Source: Pseudomonas gingeri
GTDB taxonomy: Bacteria > Pseudomonadota > Gammaproteobacteria > Pseudomonadales > Pseudomonadaceae
Direction of reading: 5' to 3'
Length of the DNA stretch: 64,000 nt
Assembly (NCBI RefSeq): GCF_013386115.1
Contig: NZ_JACAOR010000008.1
Coordinates: 1-64,000 of the forward strand
Both the position numbers and the translations under genes were made by a program. The notes beneath the pieces were generated by a model. That model saw only the letters and a program-made list of their open reading frames with translations, did not search any database and had not been told where the DNA came from. This document shows, in pieces, positions 8,793 to 17,527 of the stretch; position 1 is the stretch's first letter, and every line of letters begins with the position of its first letter.

Positions 8793-9572
8793 TTGCTTAT
8801 CGAGTCCCGCCGCCGCGCTTATCTGACCGCCATGCAGGTGGTCCATTGGCTGCCCCGTACCGAACTGCCGTTCGCCGCGCCGTCGCGCCCGGAGCTGTTT
8901 GTCGAGCCGGAGCCGTTGGTCGAGGCGCCGCCGGCGGTGCCGGAGGTGCGAACCGTCGCCGAACCCGCGGCCAGGCCGGCCGAACGGCCGAAAATCGAAG
9001 TGCCGCGGCCATCGCCGGCCAACCGGGCGGAAAGCAAGCCGGCGGTCGTTGCCGAAGAGGCGCCGGCACCGGCCAAGGTGGCCCAGCTCCCGCCACCGCG
9101 TTTCTCCCTGCAATTGCTGCGGGCGGGGCGTTGCCTGCTGCTGGTGGAGCTGGTGACCGGCCAGGCCTTCCAGAGCCGCGATCCGTCCTACCTGTTGCTC
9201 AAGGACATGTTGCGCGCCGCCGGCCTGCCGGATGCGCCGCAGATCATCGGCGAGCCGGTGCGCTGGCCGTTGCTGGCGCGCGGCAACCTCGACCAGGGCC
9301 CGGACCGTGCCCGAGAGTTCGTCCAGGGCTTTGTCCAGGCGCGCCTGGAAGAAGGCGAATGCGCCTGCCTGTGGCTGATCGGCCTGCCGGCGGTGCGTTT
9401 TGCCGGGGAGGCCAACGCCGAATCGTACAACCGCGAACTCCAGGTCGAAGGCCTGGGTTCGGCCTGGGCGCTGCCCGGCCTGGAATTATTAATGGAAGAG
9501 CCACAGCGTAAGGCTGATGTCTGGCAAGCCATGCGTCGGCTGATGGCGCGTTGGAAAAGCGTTGATGAGTGA
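8793..9572 (+). CDS. Proline/alanine-rich TonB-like protein upstream of rimI
   Basis: 259 aa from a TTG at 8793. An in-frame ATG at 8832 would give 246 aa and I cannot choose firmly, as neither has a clear Shine-Dalgarno. Residues about 30-100 are low-complexity P/A/E/V-rich; then comes a folded domain of about 150 aa with conserved stretches (FSLQLLRAGRCLLLVEL and LLLKDMLRAAGLP). Similar genes sit directly before rimI in other pseudomonads and are sometimes called energy transducer TonB on the strength of the proline-rich part. There is no obvious membrane anchor, so that name is doubtful. Its stop overlaps the rimI start by 8 nt, pointing to co-translation. Function unknown. Confidence 0.8.
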   Translation: MLIESRRRAYLTAMQVVHWLPRTELPFAAPSRPELFVEPEPLVEAPPAVPEVRTVAEPAARPAERPKIEVPRPSPANRAESKPAVVAEEAPAPAKVAQLPPPRFSLQLLRAGRCLLLVELVTGQAFQSRDPSYLLLKDMLRAAGLPDAPQIIGEPVRWPLLARGNLDQGPDRAREFVQGFVQARLEEGECACLWLIGLPAVRFAGEANAESYNRELQVEGLGSAWALPGLELLMEEPQRKADVWQAMRRLMARWKSVDE

Positions 9573-10017
9573 TGCAATCAGTTTTCGCCTGGCCACCGAG
9601 GCCGACCTGGAGGCGATCCTCAAGGTCGAATATGCGGCGTTCAGTCATCCCTGGACCCGTGGCATCTTTACCGACGCCCTCAAGTCCTACAAGGTCTGGC
9701 TGATGTTCGAAGGCAGCCAGCAGGTGGGGCACGGGGTGATCCAGGTGATCATCGACGAGGCGCATCTGCTCAATATCACCGTCAAGCCGGAAAGCCAGGG
9801 CCGTGGCCTGGGGCTGCGACTGCTCGAAGAGCTGATGAAGCAGGCCTATGACATGGGGGCCCGCGAATGCTTCCTGGAGGTTCGCGACAGCAACCAGACG
9901 GCGTATCGTCTGTACGAGCGCTACGGTTTCAATGAAGTCGGGCGACGGCGCGACTATTACCCGGCGGTCGGTGGGCGCGAGGATGCATTGGTCATGGCCG
10001 CCACCCTGGTCGACTGA
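9565..10017 (+). CDS. rimI: Ribosomal protein S18 alanine N-acetyltransferase
   Basis: 150 aa GNAT-fold acetyltransferase. The acetyl-CoA binding motif A is visible as VKPESQGRGLGLRLLEEL (about residues 73-90), and the C-terminal half has the RDSNQTAYRLYERYGF motif typical of RimI. RimI acetylates the N-terminal alanine of ribosomal protein S18. The start chosen is ATG; a TTG one codon upstream is less likely. It overlaps the preceding gene. Confidence 0.95.
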   Translation: MSDAISFRLATEADLEAILKVEYAAFSHPWTRGIFTDALKSYKVWLMFEGSQQVGHGVIQVIIDEAHLLNITVKPESQGRGLGLRLLEELMKQAYDMGARECFLEVRDSNQTAYRLYERYGFNEVGRRRDYYPAVGGREDALVMAATLVD

Positions 10018-10109
10018 GCCCGGTCGAATGGCATTTGTCGCGATCGCGGGCGTGACCCCGACCGACGGTCGGTTGTCACAGCTGTGCATCATTCTCGAGG
10101 CCTTACAGC

Positions 10110-10754
10110 ATGAACGAACTACAAGACCTGATTGATAACAACGAGCGCTGGGCCGCTGCGATCAAGGAAGAGGACCCGGAGTTCTTCGCCAAGCTGGCAC
10201 GCCAACAGACTCCGGAGTTCCTCTGGATCGGCTGTTCCGACGCGCGGGTGCCGGCCAACGAAATCGTCGGCATGTTGCCGGGCGACCTGTTTGTCCACCG
10301 CAACGTGGCCAACGTGGTGCTGCACACCGACCTCAATTGCCTGTCGGTGATCCAGTACGCGGTGGATGTACTCAAGGTCAAGCATATCCTGGTCACCGGC
10401 CACTATGGTTGTGGCGGTGTGCGCGCGTCGATGCAGGACCGCCAGTTCGGCCTGATCGATGGCTGGCTGCGCTCGATTCGCGATCTTTATTACGAGAATC
10501 GCAAGGCGCTGGCGCAGTTACCGACCGAGGAAGAGCAGGTCGACCGCCTGTGCGAGCTGAACGTCATCCAGCAGGTGGCCAACGTCGCCCACACCAGCAT
10601 TGTCCAGAACGCCTGGCATCGCGGGCAGAGCCTGTCGGTGCATGGTTGCATCTACGGGATCAAGGATGGTCGCTGGAAGAGCCTGGACACTACCATCAGC
10701 GGCTTCGAGCAATTGCCGCCGCAGTATCGGCTGCGGCCTGTCGACGCGCCCTAG
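10110..10754 (+). CDS. can: Beta-class carbonic anhydrase
   Basis: 214 aa. The zinc ligands of the beta class are all present: C42 and D44 in GCSDARVPAN, and H98 and C101 in GHYGCGGVRAS. R46 forms the usual pair with D44. The enzyme interconverts CO2 and bicarbonate in the cytoplasm, supplying bicarbonate for carboxylases. The position after rimI matches the third beta-CA of PAO1 (PA4676, from memory). The ligand pattern C/D/H/C indicates the type II, pH-gated form. Confidence 0.96.
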   Translation: MNELQDLIDNNERWAAAIKEEDPEFFAKLARQQTPEFLWIGCSDARVPANEIVGMLPGDLFVHRNVANVVLHTDLNCLSVIQYAVDVLKVKHILVTGHYGCGGVRASMQDRQFGLIDGWLRSIRDLYYENRKALAQLPTEEEQVDRLCELNVIQQVANVAHTSIVQNAWHRGQSLSVHGCIYGIKDGRWKSLDTTISGFEQLPPQYRLRPVDAP

Positions 10755-10764
10755 GCCGATCGCC

Positions 10765-10978
10765 GGAGCCGGCTTGCGGGCGATGCAGGCGACGTGGTCT
10801 GACAGAACACCGCGTCGATACCATCGCCGGCAAGCCAGCTCCCACACAGGACGGGGTCTCGCCAAGCACTATCGTCAAGCCTGGGACCTTGTAGGAGCCT
10901 GGCTTGCCAGCGATAGCGGTGCAAGCCGCGCCGCCGCTTTCGCTGCGATGCGGCTTCCCTGGAAGCCGGCTCCCACAG
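10765..10978. repeat. Cluster of REP-type palindromes
   Basis: Two degenerate REP pairs in tandem. The first is GGAGCCGGCTTGC (10765) facing GCCGGCAAGCCAGCTCC (about 10826-10842). The second begins GTAGGAGCCTGGCTTGCCAGCGA (10891) and ends GGAAGCCGGCTCCCACA (10961-10977). They occupy nearly all the space between can and the convergent secreted-protein gene, where they may also act as transcription barriers. Confidence 0.8.
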
Positions 10979-11015
10979 GGTAATCTCCCGCAGGACCCGG
11001 CGTTGTTTGCTTTGC

Positions 11016-12191
11016 TCAGATATGCGGCACCGCGGTCATCGGCGTTGGCGCCGGTGCCCGCAGTTGCTGGAGCTCGGTCTTGATCGACGGCGTCGCGCAT
11101 TTCTTCTCGGCGTCGGCTTCGCTCAGGTTGCGCACCGAGACATAGAACAGCTCACAGGTTTTTTCCTTGTTGGTCACCTGCCAGTTCTCGGTACAGCTCT
11201 TGAGCTGGGCCGATGGATCGCTGCCCGGCTTCTGGCCCATTCCCGCCTGCCAGCAGGCGGCGCTCAGGTCCTGGCCCATGACCTTCAGGCCCGCGGCATC
11301 GGCCTTGGCCTGGTCGCCGCCATAGCTGGCCGGATCCGCCGCATACCAGATATAGCTCGGATGGTTGGAGCCCAGGACCGGCACCTTGACGCCGGCGCTC
11401 GGACTGATCTCGGCCAGGCCGAGCACCGCGACCGTCGCGCCATACTGCTGCTTGATCCAGTTCCGTACCGGTGCGCCGAAGGCCACCATCGGTAGCGCGG
11501 TGCCCTTGGCGGTCACGCTGACTTCCTTGACCATGGTGGTCTGGTAGTCGGTGAAATACCCGTAGACCCCTTCCAGGGTACTGCCGGCGTTGGACGGCGC
11601 GGCAATCGGCGCGATGTCGACGATGGTCTGGTAAGCCGGTGTCTGGTCGGCGGGGATGCCGTTGTCGGTCAGCAGCTCGGCCCAGCGGTCGGTGGTTTTC
11701 GACTCCAGGTAGTCCTGGGCCTGGGTCAGCGAGTAATCCGGCGGGAAATGCAGCAGTTCGACGCTCTTGCGGTTGTCCAGGGCCATGCCCAACGGCAGGA
11801 ACAGGTACCAGCTGTATTCCCACTTGCCGTCGGCATTGAGTTTCGAGGCGCCCTTGTAGGCCAGGTCACCGGCATCCAGCAGGGCCGCCAGCGGTTTGTC
11901 GTAGCCGTTCGGAACGCCGCTGAAGTGGGCGTACAACTGGCCGTTGTCAGTTTTCACCGTCACCTTGGCGTCCTTGTAGCCATCGCGTTGCACGCTCTGG
12001 TTCAGGTAGTGCTCGGCGGTCTGCTCCAGGGTCCAGTTACGGTAGCAGATGACGTTGCAGTTGTTGGGGTAGGCGAACAGTTGGGTGACCCGTTCGGTGC
12101 TGCCCAGCTTCAGGTCGACATCGGCGTGGGCGCTGGCCATGCCCAGGGTCAGCGCGGCGAGGGTGGACGACAGTACTGCGAGTTTCGACAT
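11016..12191 (-). CDS. Secreted protein of unknown function with six or more cysteines
   Basis: 391 aa. Start chosen at MSKLAVLSS because it opens a clean signal peptide (about residues 1-23, cleavage after SAHA); an in-frame GTG 65 codons upstream would bury it. The mature part begins with a short Cys pair (NNCNVICYRN) and has four more cysteines in the last third (AACWQAG, KSCTENW, KTCELF, KKCATP). This suggests a disulfide-bonded periplasmic or secreted fold. It contains no enzyme motif I recognise. It stands alone between a REP cluster and the djlC/hscC genes on the same strand. I cannot assign a function. Confidence 0.8.
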   Translation of the reverse strand: MSKLAVLSSTLAALTLGMASAHADVDLKLGSTERVTQLFAYPNNCNVICYRNWTLEQTAEHYLNQSVQRDGYKDAKVTVKTDNGQLYAHFSGVPNGYDKPLAALLDAGDLAYKGASKLNADGKWEYSWYLFLPLGMALDNRKSVELLHFPPDYSLTQAQDYLESKTTDRWAELLTDNGIPADQTPAYQTIVDIAPIAAPSNAGSTLEGVYGYFTDYQTTMVKEVSVTAKGTALPMVAFGAPVRNWIKQQYGATVAVLGLAEISPSAGVKVPVLGSNHPSYIWYAADPASYGGDQAKADAAGLKVMGQDLSAACWQAGMGQKPGSDPSAQLKSCTENWQVTNKEKTCELFYVSVRNLSEADAEKKCATPSIKTELQQLRAPAPTPMTAVPHI

Positions 12192-12286
12192 GCTCAGATC
12201 CTTTTCAGCGTGGGCCCCATGGTGGGGGTAGGTACATACTGGTACAGATTTGTCCTGGATGCCTCTTTTGCCGTCCCCACCCGGCG

Positions 12287-13669
12287 CTAGCTCGGGCGGG
12301 TCAGCGGAAAACCGGGGTAGCTGAAGATGCAGGTCACCGTCACGCCCAGCATGATCAGGAAGAAGCCCAGTTGCGCCGGGCTCCACTGGGTCCAGTGCAG
12401 GACGGCCTGCAGGGGCCGCTGCCAGCCCGATGCCGGTCGTTCGGCATCACGCCGTGAGTGATCGAACAGACCGATCAGGCCGACGCCGACAAAGGTCCCG
12501 AGCCCCAGGGCGCCCAGCGCGGCCCAGAAACACAGGGCCAGGACCGCCTGCGGCACGCCGTGGCGCAGCACCAGCCAGTAGCCGTTCGGGTTGATCCGCC
12601 GGGGTAGCAGGCGCTGGCTCAATTGCACATCCTGGACGATGAACCTCGAACTCAGGGTCAACCAGCGCGGCATCAGGAACCGTCCGACCCAGACCGGAAT
12701 CAGCGCCCAGGTGCCGGCCAGCATCAGCGTGACCCAGCTCGACTCGCCGTGGAGGACTTTCTGCGCCAGCAGGGGCAGGAAATGCAGGAGCAGGGCCAGT
12801 GCCGAGGCCGCCCACAGCCAGCTCCAGCTATTGCCCGGCACGGGCCGCGGGGTGAACTCGCGCCAGAAGAACACGTCCGGGTCGGGCAGGCGTTCGAGCA
12901 GCGCCGGGTACTGGTAGGCCAGGGTTTCGGCCAGTTGCTGGCAGGCTTGCCATTCCGCCGCCTCGAAACGCTGGTACAGCGCCATCTGCTGGGCGCGGGT
13001 CAGGGGCATCAGCAGCAGGTGCGCGGCCAACTGGTTGGCGTTCCAGGGTTGTGGGTTCTGTGCCTTGGCCAGGAGCTGTTGATAAAAACCTTCCTGTTCG
13101 CAGCGCTGGATCAGCGCGCGCCAGACCCAGACCGGCTCCGGCGTGACGCCCGTGCGCTCATCCCAGCCGAACAGCTGACAGACCCGTTCGAACAGTGGCA
13201 GGCTCCATCGGGTTTCGTGGAGCAGTTGCAGGATGAGGTGTTGCCACTCCTGGCGGTGGTCGAAGACCTGCAGCCAGGGTAGCCCGCTGTAGAGTTTCAG
13301 CTGATTGACGAATTCACGCTCGCGCCCGGCTTGCAGGTGATCCTGGAGCACCTGGCGGTATTCCTGCATCAGTCTCGCCGCCTGCCCGGGCGTCAGCCAT
13401 TCCTGCTGCTGCACGACCTCGGTGGGCAAGGTGTCGTGGCGGGATACTTCGCTGACAGCGACGGGCGCTGCCACCGACAGCTCGGCAACGTCTTCGTCAT
13501 CATCCCGCCAGCGGGCAATTTCCAATGCGTCTTCGTACGCTTCGCGCAAGCGCTGGAAACCTTCGGCGTCATCATCCGGCCGGGTGGTTTTCAGCAGCCG
13601 CGCATAGCTGCGCTTGATGCTGCGCTGATCGGCGTCGTCGGGCAGTTGCAGTATCGACCAACAGTCCAT
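12287..13669 (-). CDS. Membrane-anchored J-domain protein, likely HscC co-chaperone (DjlC/DjlB-like)
   Basis: 460 aa. Residues 1-60 form a J-domain-like helical unit (MDCWSILQLPDDADQRSIK, then YARLLKTTRPDDDAEGFQRL). The canonical HPD tripeptide reads RPD. A helical middle (about 80-270) is followed by roughly four transmembrane segments in the last 190 residues. It lies 12 nt downstream of hscC on the same strand. HscC in E. coli works with DjlB/DjlC, J-proteins of this membrane-bound type, so this is the probable dedicated partner. Confidence 0.88.
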   Translation of the reverse strand: MDCWSILQLPDDADQRSIKRSYARLLKTTRPDDDAEGFQRLREAYEDALEIARWRDDDEDVAELSVAAPVAVSEVSRHDTLPTEVVQQQEWLTPGQAARLMQEYRQVLQDHLQAGREREFVNQLKLYSGLPWLQVFDHRQEWQHLILQLLHETRWSLPLFERVCQLFGWDERTGVTPEPVWVWRALIQRCEQEGFYQQLLAKAQNPQPWNANQLAAHLLLMPLTRAQQMALYQRFEAAEWQACQQLAETLAYQYPALLERLPDPDVFFWREFTPRPVPGNSWSWLWAASALALLLHFLPLLAQKVLHGESSWVTLMLAGTWALIPVWVGRFLMPRWLTLSSRFIVQDVQLSQRLLPRRINPNGYWLVLRHGVPQAVLALCFWAALGALGLGTFVGVGLIGLFDHSRRDAERPASGWQRPLQAVLHWTQWSPAQLGFFLIMLGVTVTCIFSYPGFPLTRPS

Positions 13670-13681
13670 GTCACCGTCCCC

Positions 13682-15379
13682 TCAATGCCAGATGCCGCTG
13701 TCGAGTCGGTCCAGGTGTTCGCTCAGCTCGCTGCGGGCCTCGCGGATCCGTCGTTCGTCCTGGGTCTCGAGTACCTGCTGGAAGTGCCCGGCCCACTGGC
13801 CGATACGCTCGCGCAACTCGCCCAGGCTTTCCTGGTAGAGCCGCTCCAGGCGTGCGGTCAGCACAGTGTTCACCTGCTGATCGCGTGGGTGCACCTTGAG
13901 CAGGGCGAGGGCCTGCAGGCGCTGCTGGATTTCCTCCGGCGTGAGTACCCCGGGGTTGTTCTCGATGATCAGCGAATGCTGTTCGCCGGTCAGCGGGACA
14001 CTGACCTGGGCTTCGAGCAGACCGTTGTTGTCATAGGTGAAACGCACGTCCAGGGCGACATCGCCGGCCTTGCGCTTGGGCACCGGCATTTCCAGCTCGC
14101 CAAGGAACACGTTGTCGCGCACCAGGCGGCTTTCGCCCTGGTAGATCTTCAGCTTCACCACTTCCTGGTTGTCGTGCAGGGTGTACACGCTCTTGACCCG
14201 GCTGACCGGGACAATGCTGTTGCGCTCGATGATCGGCAGATAGTGCCCGCTTTCGATCTGCTGGCCGTATTGCTGGGACGTCTCGATACCCAGGGTGTAG
14301 GAGCAGACATCGGTCAGCACCACCTCTTCCAGGGCCGCCGAGCGGGCCTTGAGCGCGGCCTGGATCGCCGCGCCATGGGCCACCACTTCGTCGGGGTTGA
14401 GGCTGATGGACGGGAAGCGTCCGAACAGTCCGGCCGCCAGCTTGCGCACCAGCGGCATGCGCGTGGTGCCGCCGACCAGGAGGATTTCATCGAGGTCGCT
14501 GACACGGATCCGGGCATCGCGCAGGGCCCGCTCGATCGGGCCGCGCAGGCGTTCCAGCAGCGGTGCGTAGAGATCGGCCAACTGCGGCTGGGTGAAGGTA
14601 TGGCTCCACTGCCGGCCATCCACCCGCAGGGTGAACTCGGCGCTGGCGTCCTGGCCCAGGGCCTTGCGCACCCGTTCGGCTTCACGGCGCAGCGGCTGGA
14701 GCACGCTGGTCCGTTCCGGGAAGTCCGCTGCGCTGCGCTGGCTGTCGACAAAGCGTTCGAGCAGGACCGCGTCGAAATCCTCGCCGCCGAGAAAGTTGTC
14801 ACCGGCGCTGGCGCGAACTTCCATGACGCCGTCGAACAGTTCGAGGATCGAGACGTCGAAGGTCCCGCCGCCGAGGTCGAAGACCAGGAACGAGGTTTCC
14901 TTGTCCCGCTGGTGCAGGCCGTAGGCGAGGGCGGCGGCGGTGGGTTCGTTGATCAGCTTTTCGACTTTCAGCCCGGCCAGTTCGCCGGCGATCCGCGTGG
15001 CCTTGCGCTGGGCATCGCTGAAGTAGGCCGGAACACTGATCACCGCTTCGTGCACGGTCTCGCCGTAGGCGCGTTCGACGTCTTCCTTGAGGCTCTTGAG
15101 CACCAGTGCGGAAAGCTCTTCCGGGCGGAACAGACGATCACCCAGGCGCACTTCCTGGGCGCTGCCCATATGCCGCTTGAACAACGCGGTGGTGCTGCGC
15201 GCATGGGTGTGCAGGCGCTCCTTTGCCGCCTGGCCGACCAGCACCCGGCCTTCATCATCGAGACCGACCACGCTCGGGGTCAGGAACTGGCCGAGGGCAT
15301 TGGGCACCAACTCACTGGCTTCCCCGCGCCAGACGGCGACGAGGCTGTTGGTGGTCCCCAGGTCAATCCCTACGATCAT
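13682..15379 (-). CDS. hscC: Hsp70-family chaperone HscC
   Basis: 565 aa, close to E. coli HscC (about 556) and shorter than DnaK (about 640). The nucleotide-binding domain shows phosphate-1 GIDLGTTNS (3-11), phosphate-2 VFDLGGGTFDVS, and the adenosine motif VGGTTRMP; linker and substrate domain follow. The C-terminal lid is short. HscC is a specialised Hsp70 not essential for general folding. It is first in an operon with the J-protein gene 12 nt downstream. The 270 bp before it hold a palindromic element and presumably the promoter. Confidence 0.93.
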   Translation of the reverse strand: MIVGIDLGTTNSLVAVWRGEASELVPNALGQFLTPSVVGLDDEGRVLVGQAAKERLHTHARSTTALFKRHMGSAQEVRLGDRLFRPEELSALVLKSLKEDVERAYGETVHEAVISVPAYFSDAQRKATRIAGELAGLKVEKLINEPTAAALAYGLHQRDKETSFLVFDLGGGTFDVSILELFDGVMEVRASAGDNFLGGEDFDAVLLERFVDSQRSAADFPERTSVLQPLRREAERVRKALGQDASAEFTLRVDGRQWSHTFTQPQLADLYAPLLERLRGPIERALRDARIRVSDLDEILLVGGTTRMPLVRKLAAGLFGRFPSISLNPDEVVAHGAAIQAALKARSAALEEVVLTDVCSYTLGIETSQQYGQQIESGHYLPIIERNSIVPVSRVKSVYTLHDNQEVVKLKIYQGESRLVRDNVFLGELEMPVPKRKAGDVALDVRFTYDNNGLLEAQVSVPLTGEQHSLIIENNPGVLTPEEIQQRLQALALLKVHPRDQQVNTVLTARLERLYQESLGELRERIGQWAGHFQQVLETQDERRIREARSELSEHLDRLDSGIWH

Positions 15380-15524
15380 TGCGGCGAACTCCCTTTACGG
15401 TCGGTAAAAAGCGGAAACAGAATAATATCCAGTCAGGATATTACCGGAGTGATGAAGGGGTAAAGGAGATAGTGGCGCAAGGCCATTATTTGCGACGAGA
15501 TGGGAAGCGTTGCTGTCGGTGGGT

Positions 15525-15630
15525 GATCGTTCCCACGCTTTGCGTGGGCCTGCAGCCGTGATGCAGAGCGTCACGACCGCGGACGCGGAGCGTCCAATGA
15601 GGCATTCCCACGCGGAGCGTGGGAACGATC
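15525..15630. repeat. 106-bp palindromic intergenic element
   Basis: The ends are perfect 14-bp inverted repeats, GATCGTTCCCACGC (15525-15538) and its complement (15617-15630). Several nested short hairpins lie inside: CCCACGC/GCGTGGG at each end, and GGACGC/GCGTCC near 15581-15595. The form GATCGTTCCCACGC...GCGTGGGAACGATC is a dispersed repeat type of fluorescent pseudomonads. It separates the 5' end of hscC from the 3' end of the phosphoesterase gene. Confidence 0.88.
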
Positions 15631-15649
15631 ATCGGGCCAGGCGCTTGCG

Positions 15650-17350
15650 TCAGGCGGTAAAGCGCAACGCGTTGGTCAGGTCGCCCATCGGTTTCTGGCC
15701 ACGGGCAGTCATCGCCGCGTCCCGCTCCTTGAGGCCATCGAGTTTTTCCAGCTGGAAGACCCGGGTGATCAGGCGCAGGATCGAGGCGGTGTCATACACC
15801 GTATGGTCCACCGTGCCCTTGCGGGCGAACGGCGACACCACCAGGGCCGGAACCCGGGTGCCCGGGCCCCAGCGATCGCCTTGCGGCGGTGCCACGTGGT
15901 CCCACCAGCCGCCGTTCTCGTCGACCGTGACTACCACCACCATGTTTTTCCATTGCGGGCTTTCGCGCAGCACTTTCAGGGCCCGCACGATATGCCGGTC
16001 ACCGGCCGCCACGTCGGCATAACCGGCGTGCATGTTCAGGTTGCCCTGGGGTTTGTAGAAGGTCACCGCTGGCAGTTTGCCCGCTGCGGCGTCGGCGAGA
16101 AACTTGTTGGTGCTGGTCTCGTCGCCCAGGCCGCCATCGCGCAGGCGCCTGGCCCGCTCGCCCGGATTTTCCGGGCCCTGGCGGGTGAAGTAGTTGAACG
16201 GCTGGTGGTGATACTGGAAGTTCGGGATCTTCGGAATGCCGCCCGAGTCCTTGAATTGCTCCAGGGTCACCTGCCAGGCACCGGCGTACCAGGCCCAGTC
16301 GATATTCTTCTTCGACAGCTTGTCGCCGATATGGTCGTGGTTCTGCGGCACCAGTACGGTCGGCAGGTCCGGCTTGGCGTAGTCGGGGCGCTCGGGGTCG
16401 CGGATCCAGGTCGGCCAGTACGGCGGAGCCATGGTGTTCACCGCATAACCATCGGGTGTCAGCGCGCTCGGCCCGAATTGCGGCGGGCCGCTCATGGCGC
16501 TGGCGGGGGATTTTTCCAGCGGCATCAGGCGCGGGTCGGTCGGATCGTCGCTCTGTACCTTGGCGATCTGTGGCTTGGCTACCGAATTGGCGGCGTCCGG
16601 ATAGAACGGCACCTTGGCGCTGATCAGGTACTGGTGGTTGAGGAACGAACCGCCAAAGGCTCCCTGGAAGAAGTTGTCGCAGAGCACGAACTCCTTCGCC
16701 ACGTCCCACAGGCGCAACGAATAGCGGGTCTGGGCGTAGTAACCCATGGTCAGGCCACCGGAGTCGGCCCAGGCGACGAAACGGTCGTTCTTGCCGCCAT
16801 TGATCTGCATCTGGTTCTGGTAGAACACGTGCCACAGGTCGCGGGTCACCACACCCAGGGGCAGGTCTTCGCCGCTCGGGCCCTTGAGCGCGTAAGGCGC
16901 GTTGGGCAGGTTTTCCTGGTACTGGGTTTCCACCGGGTAGGTCACGCCATCGAGGCTTTGCGGGCCGACCTGGACCACGCCACCCCAGGCCGGCGGCAAG
17001 GTCTGCAGCAGGCTGCCGTCGCGGTCGTATTGCTGATAGTCCGCGGGCTTGAGGGATGACAGAGGCTTCTCGACACCCGGAAAGTCACCGAACAGGTTGT
17101 TGAAGCTGCGGTTCTCGGCATAGATCACCACCACGGTCTTCACCTGGTCCTGCAGGGCCTTGTCCAGCGCCGCGCCCGACAACTCCTCGGCCGGCGGCTG
17201 CTTGCCCGGATCACTCGACGAGCCGCAGGCACTCAGGGTCGCGCCCACGCCCAGCACGGCGACACCGCCGAGAAAGCGGCGGCGACTGGTATCGGTGGGG
17301 GTATCGGTGGCGTCGGTCTGCGACTGCTCGAGGTCTTTCTCGTCACTCAT
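15650..17350 (-). CDS. Tat-exported acid phosphatase / phosphoesterase (AcpA-like, PF04185 family)
   Basis: 566 aa. A twin-arginine signal (SRRRFLG, residues 22-28) is followed by a hydrophobic core ending LSAC at C42. That is a possible lipobox, so the product may be a Tat-exported lipoprotein. The catalytic domain has the family's N-terminal metal motif (YAENRSFNNLFG) and the C-terminal VDENGGWWDHVAPP block. Relatives are Francisella AcpA and phospholipase C-type enzymes, which cleave phosphomonoesters or phospholipid head groups. Substrate cannot be decided from sequence. It stands alone with clear spaces on both sides. Confidence 0.88.
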   Translation of the reverse strand: MSDEKDLEQSQTDATDTPTDTSRRRFLGGVAVLGVGATLSACGSSSDPGKQPPAEELSGAALDKALQDQVKTVVVIYAENRSFNNLFGDFPGVEKPLSSLKPADYQQYDRDGSLLQTLPPAWGGVVQVGPQSLDGVTYPVETQYQENLPNAPYALKGPSGEDLPLGVVTRDLWHVFYQNQMQINGGKNDRFVAWADSGGLTMGYYAQTRYSLRLWDVAKEFVLCDNFFQGAFGGSFLNHQYLISAKVPFYPDAANSVAKPQIAKVQSDDPTDPRLMPLEKSPASAMSGPPQFGPSALTPDGYAVNTMAPPYWPTWIRDPERPDYAKPDLPTVLVPQNHDHIGDKLSKKNIDWAWYAGAWQVTLEQFKDSGGIPKIPNFQYHHQPFNYFTRQGPENPGERARRLRDGGLGDETSTNKFLADAAAGKLPAVTFYKPQGNLNMHAGYADVAAGDRHIVRALKVLRESPQWKNMVVVVTVDENGGWWDHVAPPQGDRWGPGTRVPALVVSPFARKGTVDHTVYDTASILRLITRVFQLEKLDGLKERDAAMTARGQKPMGDLTNALRFTA

Positions 17351-17527
17351 CCTGGGTTCCTGCTGGCTGGGTTAGACGTAACAAAATATTTCGCATCGCA
17401 CGCTAGCAACGCAATGTGACAGAACGGCGATGGCCGTCCAGCCGGCCAGTATGCCGATTGTGGTGGGGGGAGGGCAGTCGTGGCATTTTGCTTCGGCCAG
17501 ACGATCTGCCCTGGCAGGAGATTGCGA

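Noticed and set aside
8782..8834. ATG at 8782 as the start of the TonB-like gene
   Set aside because: It is out of frame with that gene; only the TTG at 8793 and ATG at 8832 fit.
13331..15463. A 710-codon plus-strand frame opposite hscC and the J-protein gene
   Set aside because: Antisense of hscC, whose motifs are unmistakable; low-complexity translation and no ribosome site.
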